Assembly: GCA_016794365.1 (NCBI GenBank)
Contig: JAEUKB010000026.1
Coordinates: forward strand, 113,631-177,630
Length of the DNA: 64,000 nucleotides
Origin: Myxococcales bacterium
Lineage (GTDB): Bacteria; Myxococcota_A; Polyangia; Palsa-1104; JAEUJZ01
Reading direction: 5' to 3'
Position numbers and translations under genes: made by a program. Below, piece after piece: positions 19,115 to 26,722 of the stretch (its first letter is position 1; each line of letters starts with the position of its first letter). The notes under the pieces were generated by a model. That model was not told where the DNA came from, did no database searches, and was given only the letters and a program-made list of their open reading frames with translations.

Positions 19115-20308
19115 TCAGTCTGCCTCGCGCGCAGCTTCTCTCTCGGCGCGGAACTCGGTTTTGGTCGCGGTGCGCCGCCGTTCAAGCAGCGCCTTGGTCT
19201 TTGCCAGCTCGTGCGCCAGCTGCTGCTCTGTCGGTAATCGAGTCCTATACTCTGCCGCCAGCACTTTGTTCGGCAGACCTTCGAGCGCATAACGGGCCAC
19301 CGCTTCGTTCTTGTCGGCGCACAGAATCAGTCCAACGGGTGGGTTTTCTCCGTCGAGCATCCAGTGTTCTCGTGCGTAGTTCAGGTACAGGTGCATCTGC
19401 CCAGCGTCGGCGTGCGTGAGCTTCCCGAGCTTCAGATCGATGATGACCAGCGCCCTAAGCCGCCGATGAAAGAACAAAAGGTCCACGCGATACCAGTCGT
19501 CACCGATGCGCAGCCGACGCTGCCGCCCGACGAAGGTAAAGTCGCCGCCCAGCTCCAGCAGGAAGGTTTCGAGCTGTCCGATCAGCGCCGCTTCCAGGTC
19601 GCTCTCGGAGTATTCATCCTTGAGATTCAAGAACTCCAAGACCAGCGGGTCTTTGATTTCCTCATCGGGGCTGATGGCATCTTCGGGCTGTGGCACGCCG
19701 CCATTCACCAGCATCGCGGCCTTGTTCTTCGACAAGAGCGTGCGCTCGTAGAACTGGGTGTCGATTTGCCGTTCAAGCTGCCGCACCGTCCAGCCGCCGC
19801 GCAGCGCTTCGGCTTCGTAGAAGCTGCGGGCTTCCGGCGTTTTGACCGCGAGCAGGCGAACGTAGTGCGACCAAGGCAGAGGCAAGCTGGCGGACAGTTC
19901 TGCGAGGCTGCGGGCTGGCCCAGATTGTCCAGACAGTGTCTGGACGCTAGATCGAGGAAGCGCTGACGCTGGCGATTTCGCAGACAGTGTCTGCGGAATG
20001 GACCAGAGCAGGTAGAACCGACGCATCTGCTCCAAGTTACGAGCGGAAAACCCTCTGCCGAATCGAGTAGTGAGGTCCGCAGACAAGCGAGCGACGAGCG
20101 CATCGCCATATCCAGCGCGACGAGCGCCAAGCTGCTCTTCTTCGACGATACGCTGTCCAATGAGCCAGTAGGTGGCCGTCATGACCGCGTTGACCGAACG
20201 CGCGGCGCTGCGACGAGCCAATTCAAGCAGCTCGACGACGCCGTGTAGCATCACGTCATACGGCTGCGCAGTTGACGGCGTATGGCGGGTCGGCTTTTTC
20301 GAGGACAT
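19115..20308 (-). CDS. DUF1016 / PDDEXK nuclease domain protein (YhcG-like)
   Basis: The protein has about 397 residues from the ATG at 20308; a GTG at 20326 is also in frame. The N-terminal half matches the DUF1016 N domain (YWLIGQRIVEEEQ, GFSARNLEQMRRFY, LPWSHYVRLLAVK). The C-terminal half has the nuclease-like segment YRVDLLFFHRRLRALVIIDLK, with Asp and a D-x-K in place of the E-x-K of PD-(D/E)XK enzymes, then GKLTHADAGQMHLYLNYA and a helical tail. Relatives are often carried with restriction systems and mobile DNA; the activity is unproven. The middle carries two palindromic DNA segments that encode a repeated QTLS motif. It is the cargo gene nearest the far end of element 1. Confidence 0.85.
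   Translation of the reverse strand: MSSKKPTRHTPSTAQPYDVMLHGVVELLELARRSAARSVNAVMTATYWLIGQRIVEEEQLGARRAGYGDALVARLSADLTTRFGRGFSARNLEQMRRFYLLWSIPQTLSAKSPASALPRSSVQTLSGQSGPARSLAELSASLPLPWSHYVRLLAVKTPEARSFYEAEALRGGWTVRQLERQIDTQFYERTLLSKNKAAMLVNGGVPQPEDAISPDEEIKDPLVLEFLNLKDEYSESDLEAALIGQLETFLLELGGDFTFVGRQRRLRIGDDWYRVDLLFFHRRLRALVIIDLKLGKLTHADAGQMHLYLNYAREHWMLDGENPPVGLILCADKNEAVARYALEGLPNKVLAAEYRTRLPTEQQLAHELAKTKALLERRRTATKTEFRAEREAAREAD
19928..19994. repeat. Two related palindromes inside the DUF1016 gene
   Basis: TCCAGACAGTGTCTGGA (19928-19944) and GCAGACAGTGTCTGC (19980-19994) are both perfect inverted repeats around a central G. They share the core CAGACAGTGTCTG and start 52 bp apart. They lie in the coding region between the two conserved domains, where the protein reads PQTLSAKS and VQTLSGQS. 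Insertion of small palindromic repeats in this linker would explain the length variation seen in this family. Confidence 0.8.
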
Positions 20309-20413
20309 CGCGAAGGGAGATAGCACGGGAACAAGGGTCGAAGAAATCGCCGGCGCACGATGCTGATGAACTGCGACGCAGTCCGGCTTGAAAAGCAGCT
20401 CATCTCTCCATTA

Positions 20414-20845
20414 TCAGACAGCGTCGGGCTTTGCCGAAGTTTCGGACTGTGACGATTCCGATCGTGCAGAGAGCTGAGCAGGACTGACGGTCGCCGCAGT
20501 CAGGGGTTTCGGAAATAGCTTTTGGATCTCAGGTGGAGCATGAAGTGCAGGATGTATCTCAAGCCCTTTGTCTATTAATCGATCAAGTTCCTTTATACTA
20601 TTTGTCAATAAAATCCTAGTCTCATTGAATCTAGAAATATCTCTTTCTCCATTTTCAACCGAAACAAACTCTTTTATAAGCTCACCAGCATACATTTCTG
20701 CATTCTGCTCTAAAACTTCCTGAGCATTATTTTGCAATGACTGCAAGTGATCATTATGTATTCTCTTTGTTCTTAGTATCTCGCTCGCGTAATCGATCTC
20801 CAGTCGATCGACTCGATACCGTTTCACTATATCCAATAGGCCCAA
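20414..20845 (-). CDS. Small helical protein of unknown function (element 1 cargo)
   Basis: The product has up to 143 residues and I do not recognise it. The N-terminal two-thirds is helical and charged (NNAQEVLEQNAEMYAGELIKEF, then FNETRILLTNSIKELDRLIDKG); the tail is Pro/Ser/Ala-rich. The DNA at 20540-20770 is visibly more AT-rich than its surroundings and uses many AAT/ATA/TTA codons, a sign of recent transfer. The start is uncertain: TTG at 20845 gives a 92-bp overlap with the upstream zinc-ribbon gene, and other non-ATG starts exist within or just after the overlap. The overlap suggests coupled translation with that gene. Confidence 0.55.
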   Translation of the reverse strand: MGLLDIVKRYRVDRLEIDYASEILRTKRIHNDHLQSLQNNAQEVLEQNAEMYAGELIKEFVSVENGERDISRFNETRILLTNSIKELDRLIDKGLEIHPALHAPPEIQKLFPKPLTAATVSPAQLSARSESSQSETSAKPDAV

Positions 20846-21527
20846 GCGCAGCCCGCGCTGGCTGCGTGGGCGGACTCGCGGCGCGCGGAGGCTTGACTGG
20901 ATACTTCTCGACAGGGGACTCGGTGCGAGCGGGAGGCTCGGGATGCCTGGCTAGCGACGATACCAATCGAGTCCCCCATGACGGCGCTGGTGGATCCGGT
21001 CGTACGACGGACGATAGAGAAACCGACGCAGGCGGTACACGGATCGACTCGAAGTGCGCGCGCTGCCGACCCAGCTCATTGAGCAGTTCTTGCACTCGCT
21101 CTTGATGGGCACGCTCCATCCGCTCGACCTTCTGATTCAGCTCGGCGACTGCGCCGCGCAGCGCGTTCCGTTGGCCCTCCAGCTCACCGAGGTGCTGATA
21201 GAGCGACTCTTGCTCGCGAAGTGCATTGCGGAGCAATGCCTCGTCGCGCGTGTGCGCCTGCTGTAGCTTGGCCCGCGCTGCCTGCGACGCATCTTGCCCA
21301 AGCTCCGTTGCGAATCGCTGCCGAACCGCGATCAGCTCCGTCGCAGTAGCCGACAGCCGCGACTCCAGCGCCTGCACCACATCAAGCAGCGAGCCACGAT
21401 CGCTGTACCCAGCACGGCGGCGCCTGTAAGCCAAGGTCCGACAACTCGCACGACAGTAGCGCCGGTCGATGCGGCCCCCAGCTGGCATGTCAGCACCACA
21501 AAATGAGCAAATTCGCGCCCGCAGCAT
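20754..21527 (-). CDS. Zinc-ribbon plus coiled-coil protein (element 1 cargo)
   Basis: The product has 257 residues. The first 35 residues hold a compact Cys cluster, CSFCGADMPAGGR then IDRRYCRASCR, followed by TLAYRRRRAGY. This is a likely zinc-binding, nucleic-acid-binding module. Residues about 45-170 are a long coiled coil (RDEALLRNALREQESLYQHL and similar heptads), and the tail is Pro/Ser-rich and basic. The function is unknown. The same N-terminal pattern (CxxC, then D-x-x-(Y/F)C-x3/4-CR) recurs in two proteins near the right end of the window. The ATG at 21527 is preceded by GGAGGG. It overlaps the downstream small gene. Confidence 0.7.
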   Translation of the reverse strand: MLRARICSFCGADMPAGGRIDRRYCRASCRTLAYRRRRAGYSDRGSLLDVVQALESRLSATATELIAVRQRFATELGQDASQAARAKLQQAHTRDEALLRNALREQESLYQHLGELEGQRNALRGAVAELNQKVERMERAHQERVQELLNELGRQRAHFESIRVPPASVSLSSVVRPDPPAPSWGTRLVSSLARHPEPPARTESPVEKYPVKPPRAASPPTQPARAALGPIGYSETVSSRSTGDRLRERDTKNKENT

Positions 21528-21718
21528 GAAGCCCTCCGTCCAAGTTATCGGCGCATCGATCCGTCAAGTGCTGTAGCCGAGCCGTGGTCAAGCCGTAAAC
21601 CGATCGCCCAAGCGACGCCGCCCGCATATGCAGCGAAGACGTGTCTACCAGCGGACGGTTCTCTGATTGACTTGCCAACCCTGCCTCGCAAAGATGCGCG
21701 GCGAAAGGGAGGAATTCG

Positions 21719-22036
21719 ATGAAGAACACGGCGCTTTCACTGGTTTTGGGGGTGCTCGCGATGTCGAGCGTAGGCTGTCAAAAGTACATGGCGATTCCGA
21801 ACTCAGCGTCGGATCGGATCTGGATGGTGACGCAGGATGGAACCGAGGTGTTCCGCTGCTGGGATCTCAAGAACCAGACAGGCAAGCTGATGGCGATTTG
21901 TCGTCGCGCCGAGCATGTTGGCAAGACCGAAACCACCAAGTTTACCGAGTTTGCCGATTCGACCAATCCGCCGCCGCATCCGGATTCGACAGAGATTTGT
22001 GCGCAGCCTGCTTCTCGCGATCTCGCACATCGCTAA
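21719..22036 (+). CDS. Small lipoprotein (element 1 cargo)
   Basis: The product has 105 residues. The N-terminal signal KNTALSLVLGVLAMSSVGC ends in a clear lipobox, so it should be a lipid-anchored protein. The remainder contains a short segment, DRIWMVTQDGTEVFRCW, and two further Cys residues that might pair. No family is recognised. The ATG at 21719 follows GGGAGGA at good spacing, which makes it a credible gene. It is the only plus-strand gene in element 1 and runs convergently toward the integrase gene. Confidence 0.65.
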   Translation: MKNTALSLVLGVLAMSSVGCQKYMAIPNSASDRIWMVTQDGTEVFRCWDLKNQTGKLMAICRRAEHVGKTETTKFTEFADSTNPPPHPDSTEICAQPASRDLAHR

Positions 22037-22213
22037 GCATTCAACGAAACAAGTCTTCGTCTTTCCGTTATGACTCAATGCGTTCAACGGTGACGAGCGA
22101 CTTGCAACGGTCAATCAGCCTAGGAATTGATATCAACAAATCCTGGTCAGCATACGATTTAGGTCGCATGGCTATCACATGTCCATACGACCCAAATTGG
22201 AAGACAAAGCGGT

Positions 22214-23251
22214 CTACAGGTTGAGCTTTCTCATCTCAGCAGCGATATGATCATCGCTTAGATGAGAATAAATCTGCGTGATTGCTATGCTGCTATGACC
22301 CAGTAGACGCTGCAAGGTCAACAAGCTACCGCCCGACATCAAAAAATGCGAGGCGAAGGTGTGCCGCAGGATGTGCCACGTTGCAGCTGGGACGGGAACG
22401 GACGCTTTGCGGTACAGATGACGGATTTCAGGTCGCCTATCTGCTGCGAGTCCTGTCGAGGATGGACAGACGTAATCCTGAGACGGACAACGCTGTCGCC
22501 ATACAGTCAGGACGCTGCGAAGCTGATCGACGATTGGAATGACTCGCTCACGTCGAGACTTGGTCGGCCTATCGCGATAGCCGTTGCGGATGGTCAGCGT
22601 GCCGCGCTCTAGATCCACGCTTCGCCATCGCAGTCCGTATACCTCACTCACCCGCAAGCCCGCGTACACCGCCAACCGTACCGCAACAGCAAAGACTGGC
22701 TGCGGATCAGCGTCGGCAGCCGCGAGCAATCGGCCAACTTCTTCGCGCGAAAGATACTCGACCCGATGTTCAACCGCAGGCAGTCGCATCGACCATGGAT
22801 TTGAATCGACAAGTCCGACTGAGATCGCCCAGCGCCAAGCCGATTTCAACGTCCCCACAGTCTGCCGCAGGGTGGAGCTTTTCTGGATACCGCTCAGTTG
22901 GCGCACCACGGTGGCCGCATCGGCCCGGTTGACGATCCCGCTCAGTCGATGACGCACAGACGTGAGTGCATACCGCTGCCTCGTCACCCACCGCTCGCGA
23001 TCGATGGTGCGAGGCTGGTACTCCTTCAGCCATCGATCAATCAGCTCCTTGCCCGTGAGTGGTTTTGGACGTTCTGGGATACCTAGTTGTCTGCGAGAAG
23101 CGGCGGCTTCCAGCTCGACGAGTATCCGTCTCGCTTCTGCGGCGGTCGCTGCTTTGGTGGCCTTGGCCTTGCGTTTGCCGTCGCTATCAACGTAGCGAAC
23201 GTACCAACCGATGAAGCGACCTCCCTTGGTTTTGCGAATGACCTGTCCCAT
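22214..23251 (-). CDS. Tyrosine recombinase/integrase of element 1
   Basis: The product has 345 residues. The N-terminus VIRKTKGGRFIGWYVRYVD is an arm-binding-like AP2/beta-sheet segment, followed by a SAM-like core-binding domain and the catalytic domain. Catalytic residues visible are Arg in AGLRVSEVYGLRW, HILRHTFASHF (H-x-x-R), LLGHSSIAITQ (H) and the nucleophile Tyr in QIYSHLSDDH. It should integrate and excise the element by site-specific recombination at the flanking 15-bp repeats. The ATG at 23251 has GGAGG about 10 nt upstream. A frame is open upstream to 23608, but it crosses the attachment site and is not family sequence. It is a paralogue of the element 2 integrase. Confidence 0.92.
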   Translation of the reverse strand: MGQVIRKTKGGRFIGWYVRYVDSDGKRKAKATKAATAAEARRILVELEAAASRRQLGIPERPKPLTGKELIDRWLKEYQPRTIDRERWVTRQRYALTSVRHRLSGIVNRADAATVVRQLSGIQKSSTLRQTVGTLKSAWRWAISVGLVDSNPWSMRLPAVEHRVEYLSREEVGRLLAAADADPQPVFAVAVRLAVYAGLRVSEVYGLRWRSVDLERGTLTIRNGYRDRPTKSRRERVIPIVDQLRSVLTVWRQRCPSQDYVCPSSTGLAADRRPEIRHLYRKASVPVPAATWHILRHTFASHFLMSGGSLLTLQRLLGHSSIAITQIYSHLSDDHIAAEMRKLNL

Positions 23252-23332
23252 CAACGTGTGCCTCCGGTGTGCCAACCATCGCTGCGACTGTTGCGTCTGA
23301 TGAGCCAGAGGCCGCTCTGTAGGCTGATGCGC

Positions 23333-23345
23333 ACAGCGATGGAAG
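23333..23345 (-). promoter_or_regulatory. Motif shared by both element ends (possible integrase arm site)
   Basis: On the minus strand this reads CTTCCATCGCTGT. It starts 39 nt inside the attachment repeat of element 1. Element 2 has CTTCCGTCGCTGT 40 nt inside its own repeat (36988-37000). Only one base of 13 differs, while the surrounding DNA is mostly unlike. The conserved distance suggests a recombinase or accessory-factor binding site. This is inference. Confidence 0.5.
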
Positions 23346-23355
23346 CCATGATTTT

Positions 23356-23393
23356 TACAACATTTTTTGTAATTTAAATTACTAGATGTTGTA
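23356..23393. other. Inverted repeats overlapping the integrase-side attachment core of element 1
   Basis: TACAACAT (23356-23363) and ATGTTGTA (23386-23393) form a perfect 8-bp inverted pair with 22 bp between them. The right arm lies inside the 15-bp core. The interval also holds the perfect 14-bp palindrome GTAATTTAAATTAC (23369-23382). The segment is strikingly AT-rich. Inverted arms of this kind are where tyrosine recombinase protomers usually bind. Confidence 0.7.
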
Positions 23394-24467
23394 GTTGCCG
23401 TTGTTGACGCTGCCGGTGGCGGTTTTGTCGATGTGGACGGTGAGCGAGAAGGTGTTGCTGCCGCCTGCGGGCAAGTCGCCGAGGTTGCAGGTGATCTTGG
23501 GCGGCGGACCGGCTGCGAAGACACAGTTGCCACCCATGGTCGATACGTAGGTCGTGCCAGCGGGGAGGAACTCTTCCACCACGACGCCGGTTGCCGCCTT
23601 GTCGCCACCGTTTTTGGCCAGGAACGTATAGACCAGATCGGTGTCGGCGTTGGCAGCGCGTGCCGCTGTGGCAGCGACCGTCAGGCCGGGAATGAAGGGA
23701 CCGAAGCCATCGACGTAGAGATGTCCCCAGTGACCGCTCTGCGCGCAGCCTGCGGCGATGATGTTGGCCTGTACCTTGTCGCCGATCGCCAGGTCTGCGG
23801 GACCGGGAGCCACATCGAAGAGCTGCCAGTCGGTGTACTGCGAGCCGTTGCCGCCCGTGTCGTTCTTCCACGGAACGCCCGCTTGGCCCGAAAAGTTAAA
23901 GGACGACCACAGCACCTTGTTCTGCGTGGTGTTGCGGATCTCGACGTAGAAGTACGGCTGCTGGTTGCCTGCGTGGCTGGGGTTCTGGAGAACCGGAGCC
24001 AGCGCGAAGCGAACGTGGATGTTACCGTCCGACGCATCGACATCTGCGGGTGTCGTGGTCATCGTCTGGGTCAGCGTGTTGGCGTTGTAGCCAGAGCCCA
24101 GCTCGTTGACGACCGCCGCGTTCTTGCCAAAGCGCGGATACTTCAGGGTGTCATTGGTTCCGATGCCCGCTGCGAGCACGGATTCAGGTGTTGCCGCAGT
24201 CTTGACCGCAGTCCGGTTGGTTCCACCCGTCAGAAGGCCCAGGTTTGCGATGGAAGCCGGCGGAAAGACTGCGATGTTCTGGTTCAGACCAGTCGTCACC
24301 GTCCAGCCGTTGAGCGTTCCGTCCTCGAAGTTTCCGTTCACAAAGTCAGCTTGATGAAGCGAGCCGATCGGTTCGCTGCCCTCACTCGCTTGACCGCCCT
24401 GTCCTGCACAGCCCCCCATCACCCCCAATAGGCTAATTCCCAAAGCCAAACGTACAGACTTTTGCAT
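23382..24467 (-). pseudogene. DUF11 surface lipoprotein, 5' fragment (split by element 1)
   Basis: This is the upstream part of the gene that continues at 18960-17584. The start ATG at 24467 is preceded by GGAGGG. A lipobox (LGVMGGCAG) ends the signal peptide. A jelly-roll-like domain follows (FVNGNFEDGTLNGWTVTTGL), then the first DUF11-type domain (DLVYTFLAKNGGDKAATG, LPAGTTYVSTMGGNC). The fragment ends at GNYNI and reads a TAG at 23384-23382, just inside element 1. Joined to the downstream fragment it would be an 819-residue lipoprotein ending in a MYXO-CTERM-like tail. As it stands, the product would lack that tail and its second half. Confidence 0.85.
23385..23399. repeat. attachment-site core, integrase end of element 1
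   Basis: This is the second copy of GATGTTGTAGTTGCC. It is in phase with the DUF11 frame (GNYNI on the minus strand). The flanks A (23384) and G (23400) differ from the far copy. Confidence 0.85.
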
Positions 24468-24727
24468 AGTAAGTACCCTCCCCCTCCAAGCTCCCAAGCA
24501 GGAGCCGTGTCTCGGCATCGTATCGCGACGCGCGGAATCACAGCAAGCGGGATGACAGAACTCCGCGCGGCCATACAAGGAAGCGTTGGCGAGGGAAAAC
24601 GGCGCTGTCAGGGGTCTGGGGTGGGCGGCAATCCTCTGGTGTACCCATCGGAGGAGCGGCGGAACGGAAAAGCGCAGGTTCCCACAGACCGGAGCAGCCA
24701 GCGCACAGACAGACAGCAGGACACCGA

Positions 24728-25930
24728 CTACTTGGCGGACTTGGTCAGCTCTTCGCTGATGATCTGACGGTAGGTCTCGATGGGCTGCGCGCCTTTGACC
24801 GGACGACCATTGAGAAAGATCACGGGCACACCGCGCACTCCGTGCTGGCTGGCGGCTTGGATGTCATCCAGGATCGTGCTGCGCGCTTCAGGACTGAGCA
24901 GACAGCGCGCGAACGTTTCGACATCCAGACCCAGCTCCTGCGCAAGCGGCTTGGGATCGGGGTCGTCTACTGCGCCGCCAAACAGCTTCTTGGCCATCGG
25001 GAAGAACTTCCCTTGTCGGCCCGCACAGTAGGCACTGCGCGCGGCGGCACAGGCGTGCTCGTGAATCTTGCGCTTGACCAAAGGATTGCACTCTTCATCG
25101 AGCGGAAAGTGACGGAACACCACGCGAATCTTGCCGGGATACTGAACCAGTAGCTCTTCCACCACACCGGAGACCTTCTGACAGAACGGACACTCAAAGT
25201 CGCTCACTTCGACCAGGGTGATCGGCGCGTCTTTGGGTCCAAGGGAAGGAGCAGACGGAATGTCCAAAGACGGAGTCCCCGGCTTGGGATCCACCTTGAC
25301 CGCTTGCTTGGCCACAAGCTCTGCTGCCAGTCGATTGGCGGTGCGCTGACTGTCGAGCACGTAGCGAATCCCGAGCATCGAGCTGAGCGCTCCAAACAGT
25401 CCCCCGATCACAATCAGCAGCAGCGCGGGATTGCGCAGCAGCTGTCCGGGCGAAAGAGCGCGCAGCGAACGAACCGCTGTGCGACCACCGAGTAGCATGG
25501 TCAGCAAAAGACCCACGTTTGTGGCATGCAGGATCAGACAGAACAGACAGAACGCGCGAATCACCACGGTAGACAGCGAAAACAGGCCGACGGATAGCAG
25601 CACCGCGAAAAGAGACAGCACCACCAGCAGTCCGTGGAGCGGCTTGCGAATCGACGAGCGCACCGCACCGAGCAGAGAAAGCAGCGCGGTCAGCAGATAA
25701 AACAGCGACCCAACGTGCGAAAGCGGAATGCCCCACAGCGTCGAGTACTCACCGGCGCTCACCAAGTCACAGTTCCACGCACCGCCAAAGTTGCACGCGC
25801 TGGGTGCGCCGGACTGTAGAGAAGTCAGGTGATGGCGTGTCAGATACAGCGACACTCCGAGCCCGATGAAAGACAGAACCGCAGCGATGGGAAGCTGCCA
25901 ACGCCGAGTGGTCTGTGCGGGCTCTGTCAT
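24728..25930 (-). CDS. Vitamin K epoxide reductase-DsbA-like thiol oxidoreductase fusion
   Basis: The product has 400 residues. The N-terminal half is a VKOR domain with four to five membrane segments, a loop Cys pair (SACNFGGAWNCDLVSAG) and the redox FCLFC motif. A further membrane helix leads to a C-terminal DsbA/thioredoxin-fold domain starting at DAPITLVEVSDFECPFCQK, whose CPFC is the active site, with the cis-Pro loop GVRGVPVIF. Such fusions oxidise thiols in exported proteins, passing electrons from the DsbA-like domain to quinone through VKOR. It sits 6 bp after sdhB and may be the last gene of that transcript. It fits the many Cys-rich exported proteins in the window. Confidence 0.9.
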   Translation of the reverse strand: MTEPAQTTRRWQLPIAAVLSFIGLGVSLYLTRHHLTSLQSGAPSACNFGGAWNCDLVSAGEYSTLWGIPLSHVGSLFYLLTALLSLLGAVRSSIRKPLHGLLVVLSLFAVLLSVGLFSLSTVVIRAFCLFCLILHATNVGLLLTMLLGGRTAVRSLRALSPGQLLRNPALLLIVIGGLFGALSSMLGIRYVLDSQRTANRLAAELVAKQAVKVDPKPGTPSLDIPSAPSLGPKDAPITLVEVSDFECPFCQKVSGVVEELLVQYPGKIRVVFRHFPLDEECNPLVKRKIHEHACAAARSAYCAGRQGKFFPMAKKLFGGAVDDPDPKPLAQELGLDVETFARCLLSPEARSTILDDIQAASQHGVRGVPVIFLNGRPVKGAQPIETYRQIISEELTKSAK

Positions 25931-25936
25931 GTCGGT

Positions 25937-26722
25937 TTAGCCTTCGTCCTCTGCGGCCTTGTTCACATCATCGAACTCACGCGAGACGAGCGCCGCTTTT
26001 ACGTAGTCGCGGTTCATCTCTGCAATGAAGTGCGCAGGAATGTTCTTCGGACACACCGCTTCGCACTCGTAGTAGTTCGTGCAGTTGCCAAAGCCTTCAC
26101 GGTCCGCCGCTTCGACCATCTTGACGGTGCGACGGATGCGCTCGGGAGCACCCTGCGGAAGGTGTCGATACTGCGCAAGCTTGGCCGACAGAAACAGCAT
26201 GGCCGAGCTGTTCTTACAAGCCGCCACGCACGCACCGCAGCCGATACATGCCGCTGCGTCAAACGCCACATCGGCTTCCGCTTTGGGAATCGGAATCGCG
26301 TTGCCATCAGGTGCCGCGCCGGTGTTCACCGAGACATAACCACCGGCTTGCTGAATCCGATCAAAGGCCGAGCGATCCACCACCAAGTCCTTGACGACCG
26401 GGAAGGCCGCCGCGCGAAATGGCTCGATCGTGATGGTGTCGCCGTCTTTGAAGACCCGCATGTGAAGCTGACACGCGGTGGTGCCTCGCTGCGGTCCGTG
26501 CGGAATGCCGTTGATGACCATCGAGCAGGTTCCGCAGATTCCTTCGCGACAGTCCGAGTCAAACGCAATCGGCTCTTCGCCTTTGCCCACCAGCTCTTGG
26601 TTGACCTGATCGAGCATCTCAAGGAACGACGAGTCGGGACTTACGTCCTTCGCCGGATACGTAGTCAGTTTGCCCGCACCAGAATTGCCCTTCTGGCGCC
26701 AGACACGAAGTGTCAGGTTCAT
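25937..26722 (-). CDS. sdhB: Succinate dehydrogenase/fumarate reductase iron-sulfur subunit
   Basis: The product has 261 residues. The N-terminal ferredoxin-like domain has the [2Fe-2S] ligands in [18 protein letters not shown]. The C-terminal domain has [13 protein letters not shown] and a later CxxxCxxxCP-type set ([17 protein letters not shown]) for the [4Fe-4S] and [3Fe-4S] clusters. It carries electrons from SdhA to the membrane cytochrome b. The ATG at 26722 overlaps the sdhA stop as ATGA, so the start is certain and translation is coupled. The sequence type goes with the b558-family SdhC encoded upstream. Confidence 0.95.
   Translation of the reverse strand: MNLTLRVWRQKGNSGAGKLTTYPAKDVSPDSSFLEMLDQVNQELVGKGEEPIAFDSDCREGICGTCSMVINGIPHGPQRGTTACQLHMRVFKDGDTITIEPFRAAAFPVVKDLVVDRSAFDRIQQAGGYVSVNTGAAPDGNAIPIPKAEADVAFDAAACIGCGACVAACKNSSAMLFLSAKLAQYRHLPQGAPERIRRTVKMVEAADREGFGNCTNYYECEAVCPKNIPAHFIAEMNRDYVKAALVSREFDDVNKAAEDEG

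Larger units (their letters stand above)
18961..23399. mobile_element. Integrase element 1 inserted in the DUF11 gene
   Basis: The element is bounded by an exact 15-bp direct repeat, GATGTTGTAGTTGCC, at 18961-18975 and 23385-23399, giving a unit of 4424 bp. Removing one copy plus the interior joins the two halves of the DUF11 gene in frame. Contents from right to left: tyrosine integrase (22214-23251, minus), a small lipoprotein (plus), a zinc-ribbon coiled-coil protein, an AT-richer small gene and a DUF1016 nuclease-like gene (all minus). The integrase has the same orientation as the broken gene and lies 133 bp from the repeat. No transposase, replication or transfer gene is visible, so it is probably an integrative, non-conjugative element. 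Confidence 0.88.
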
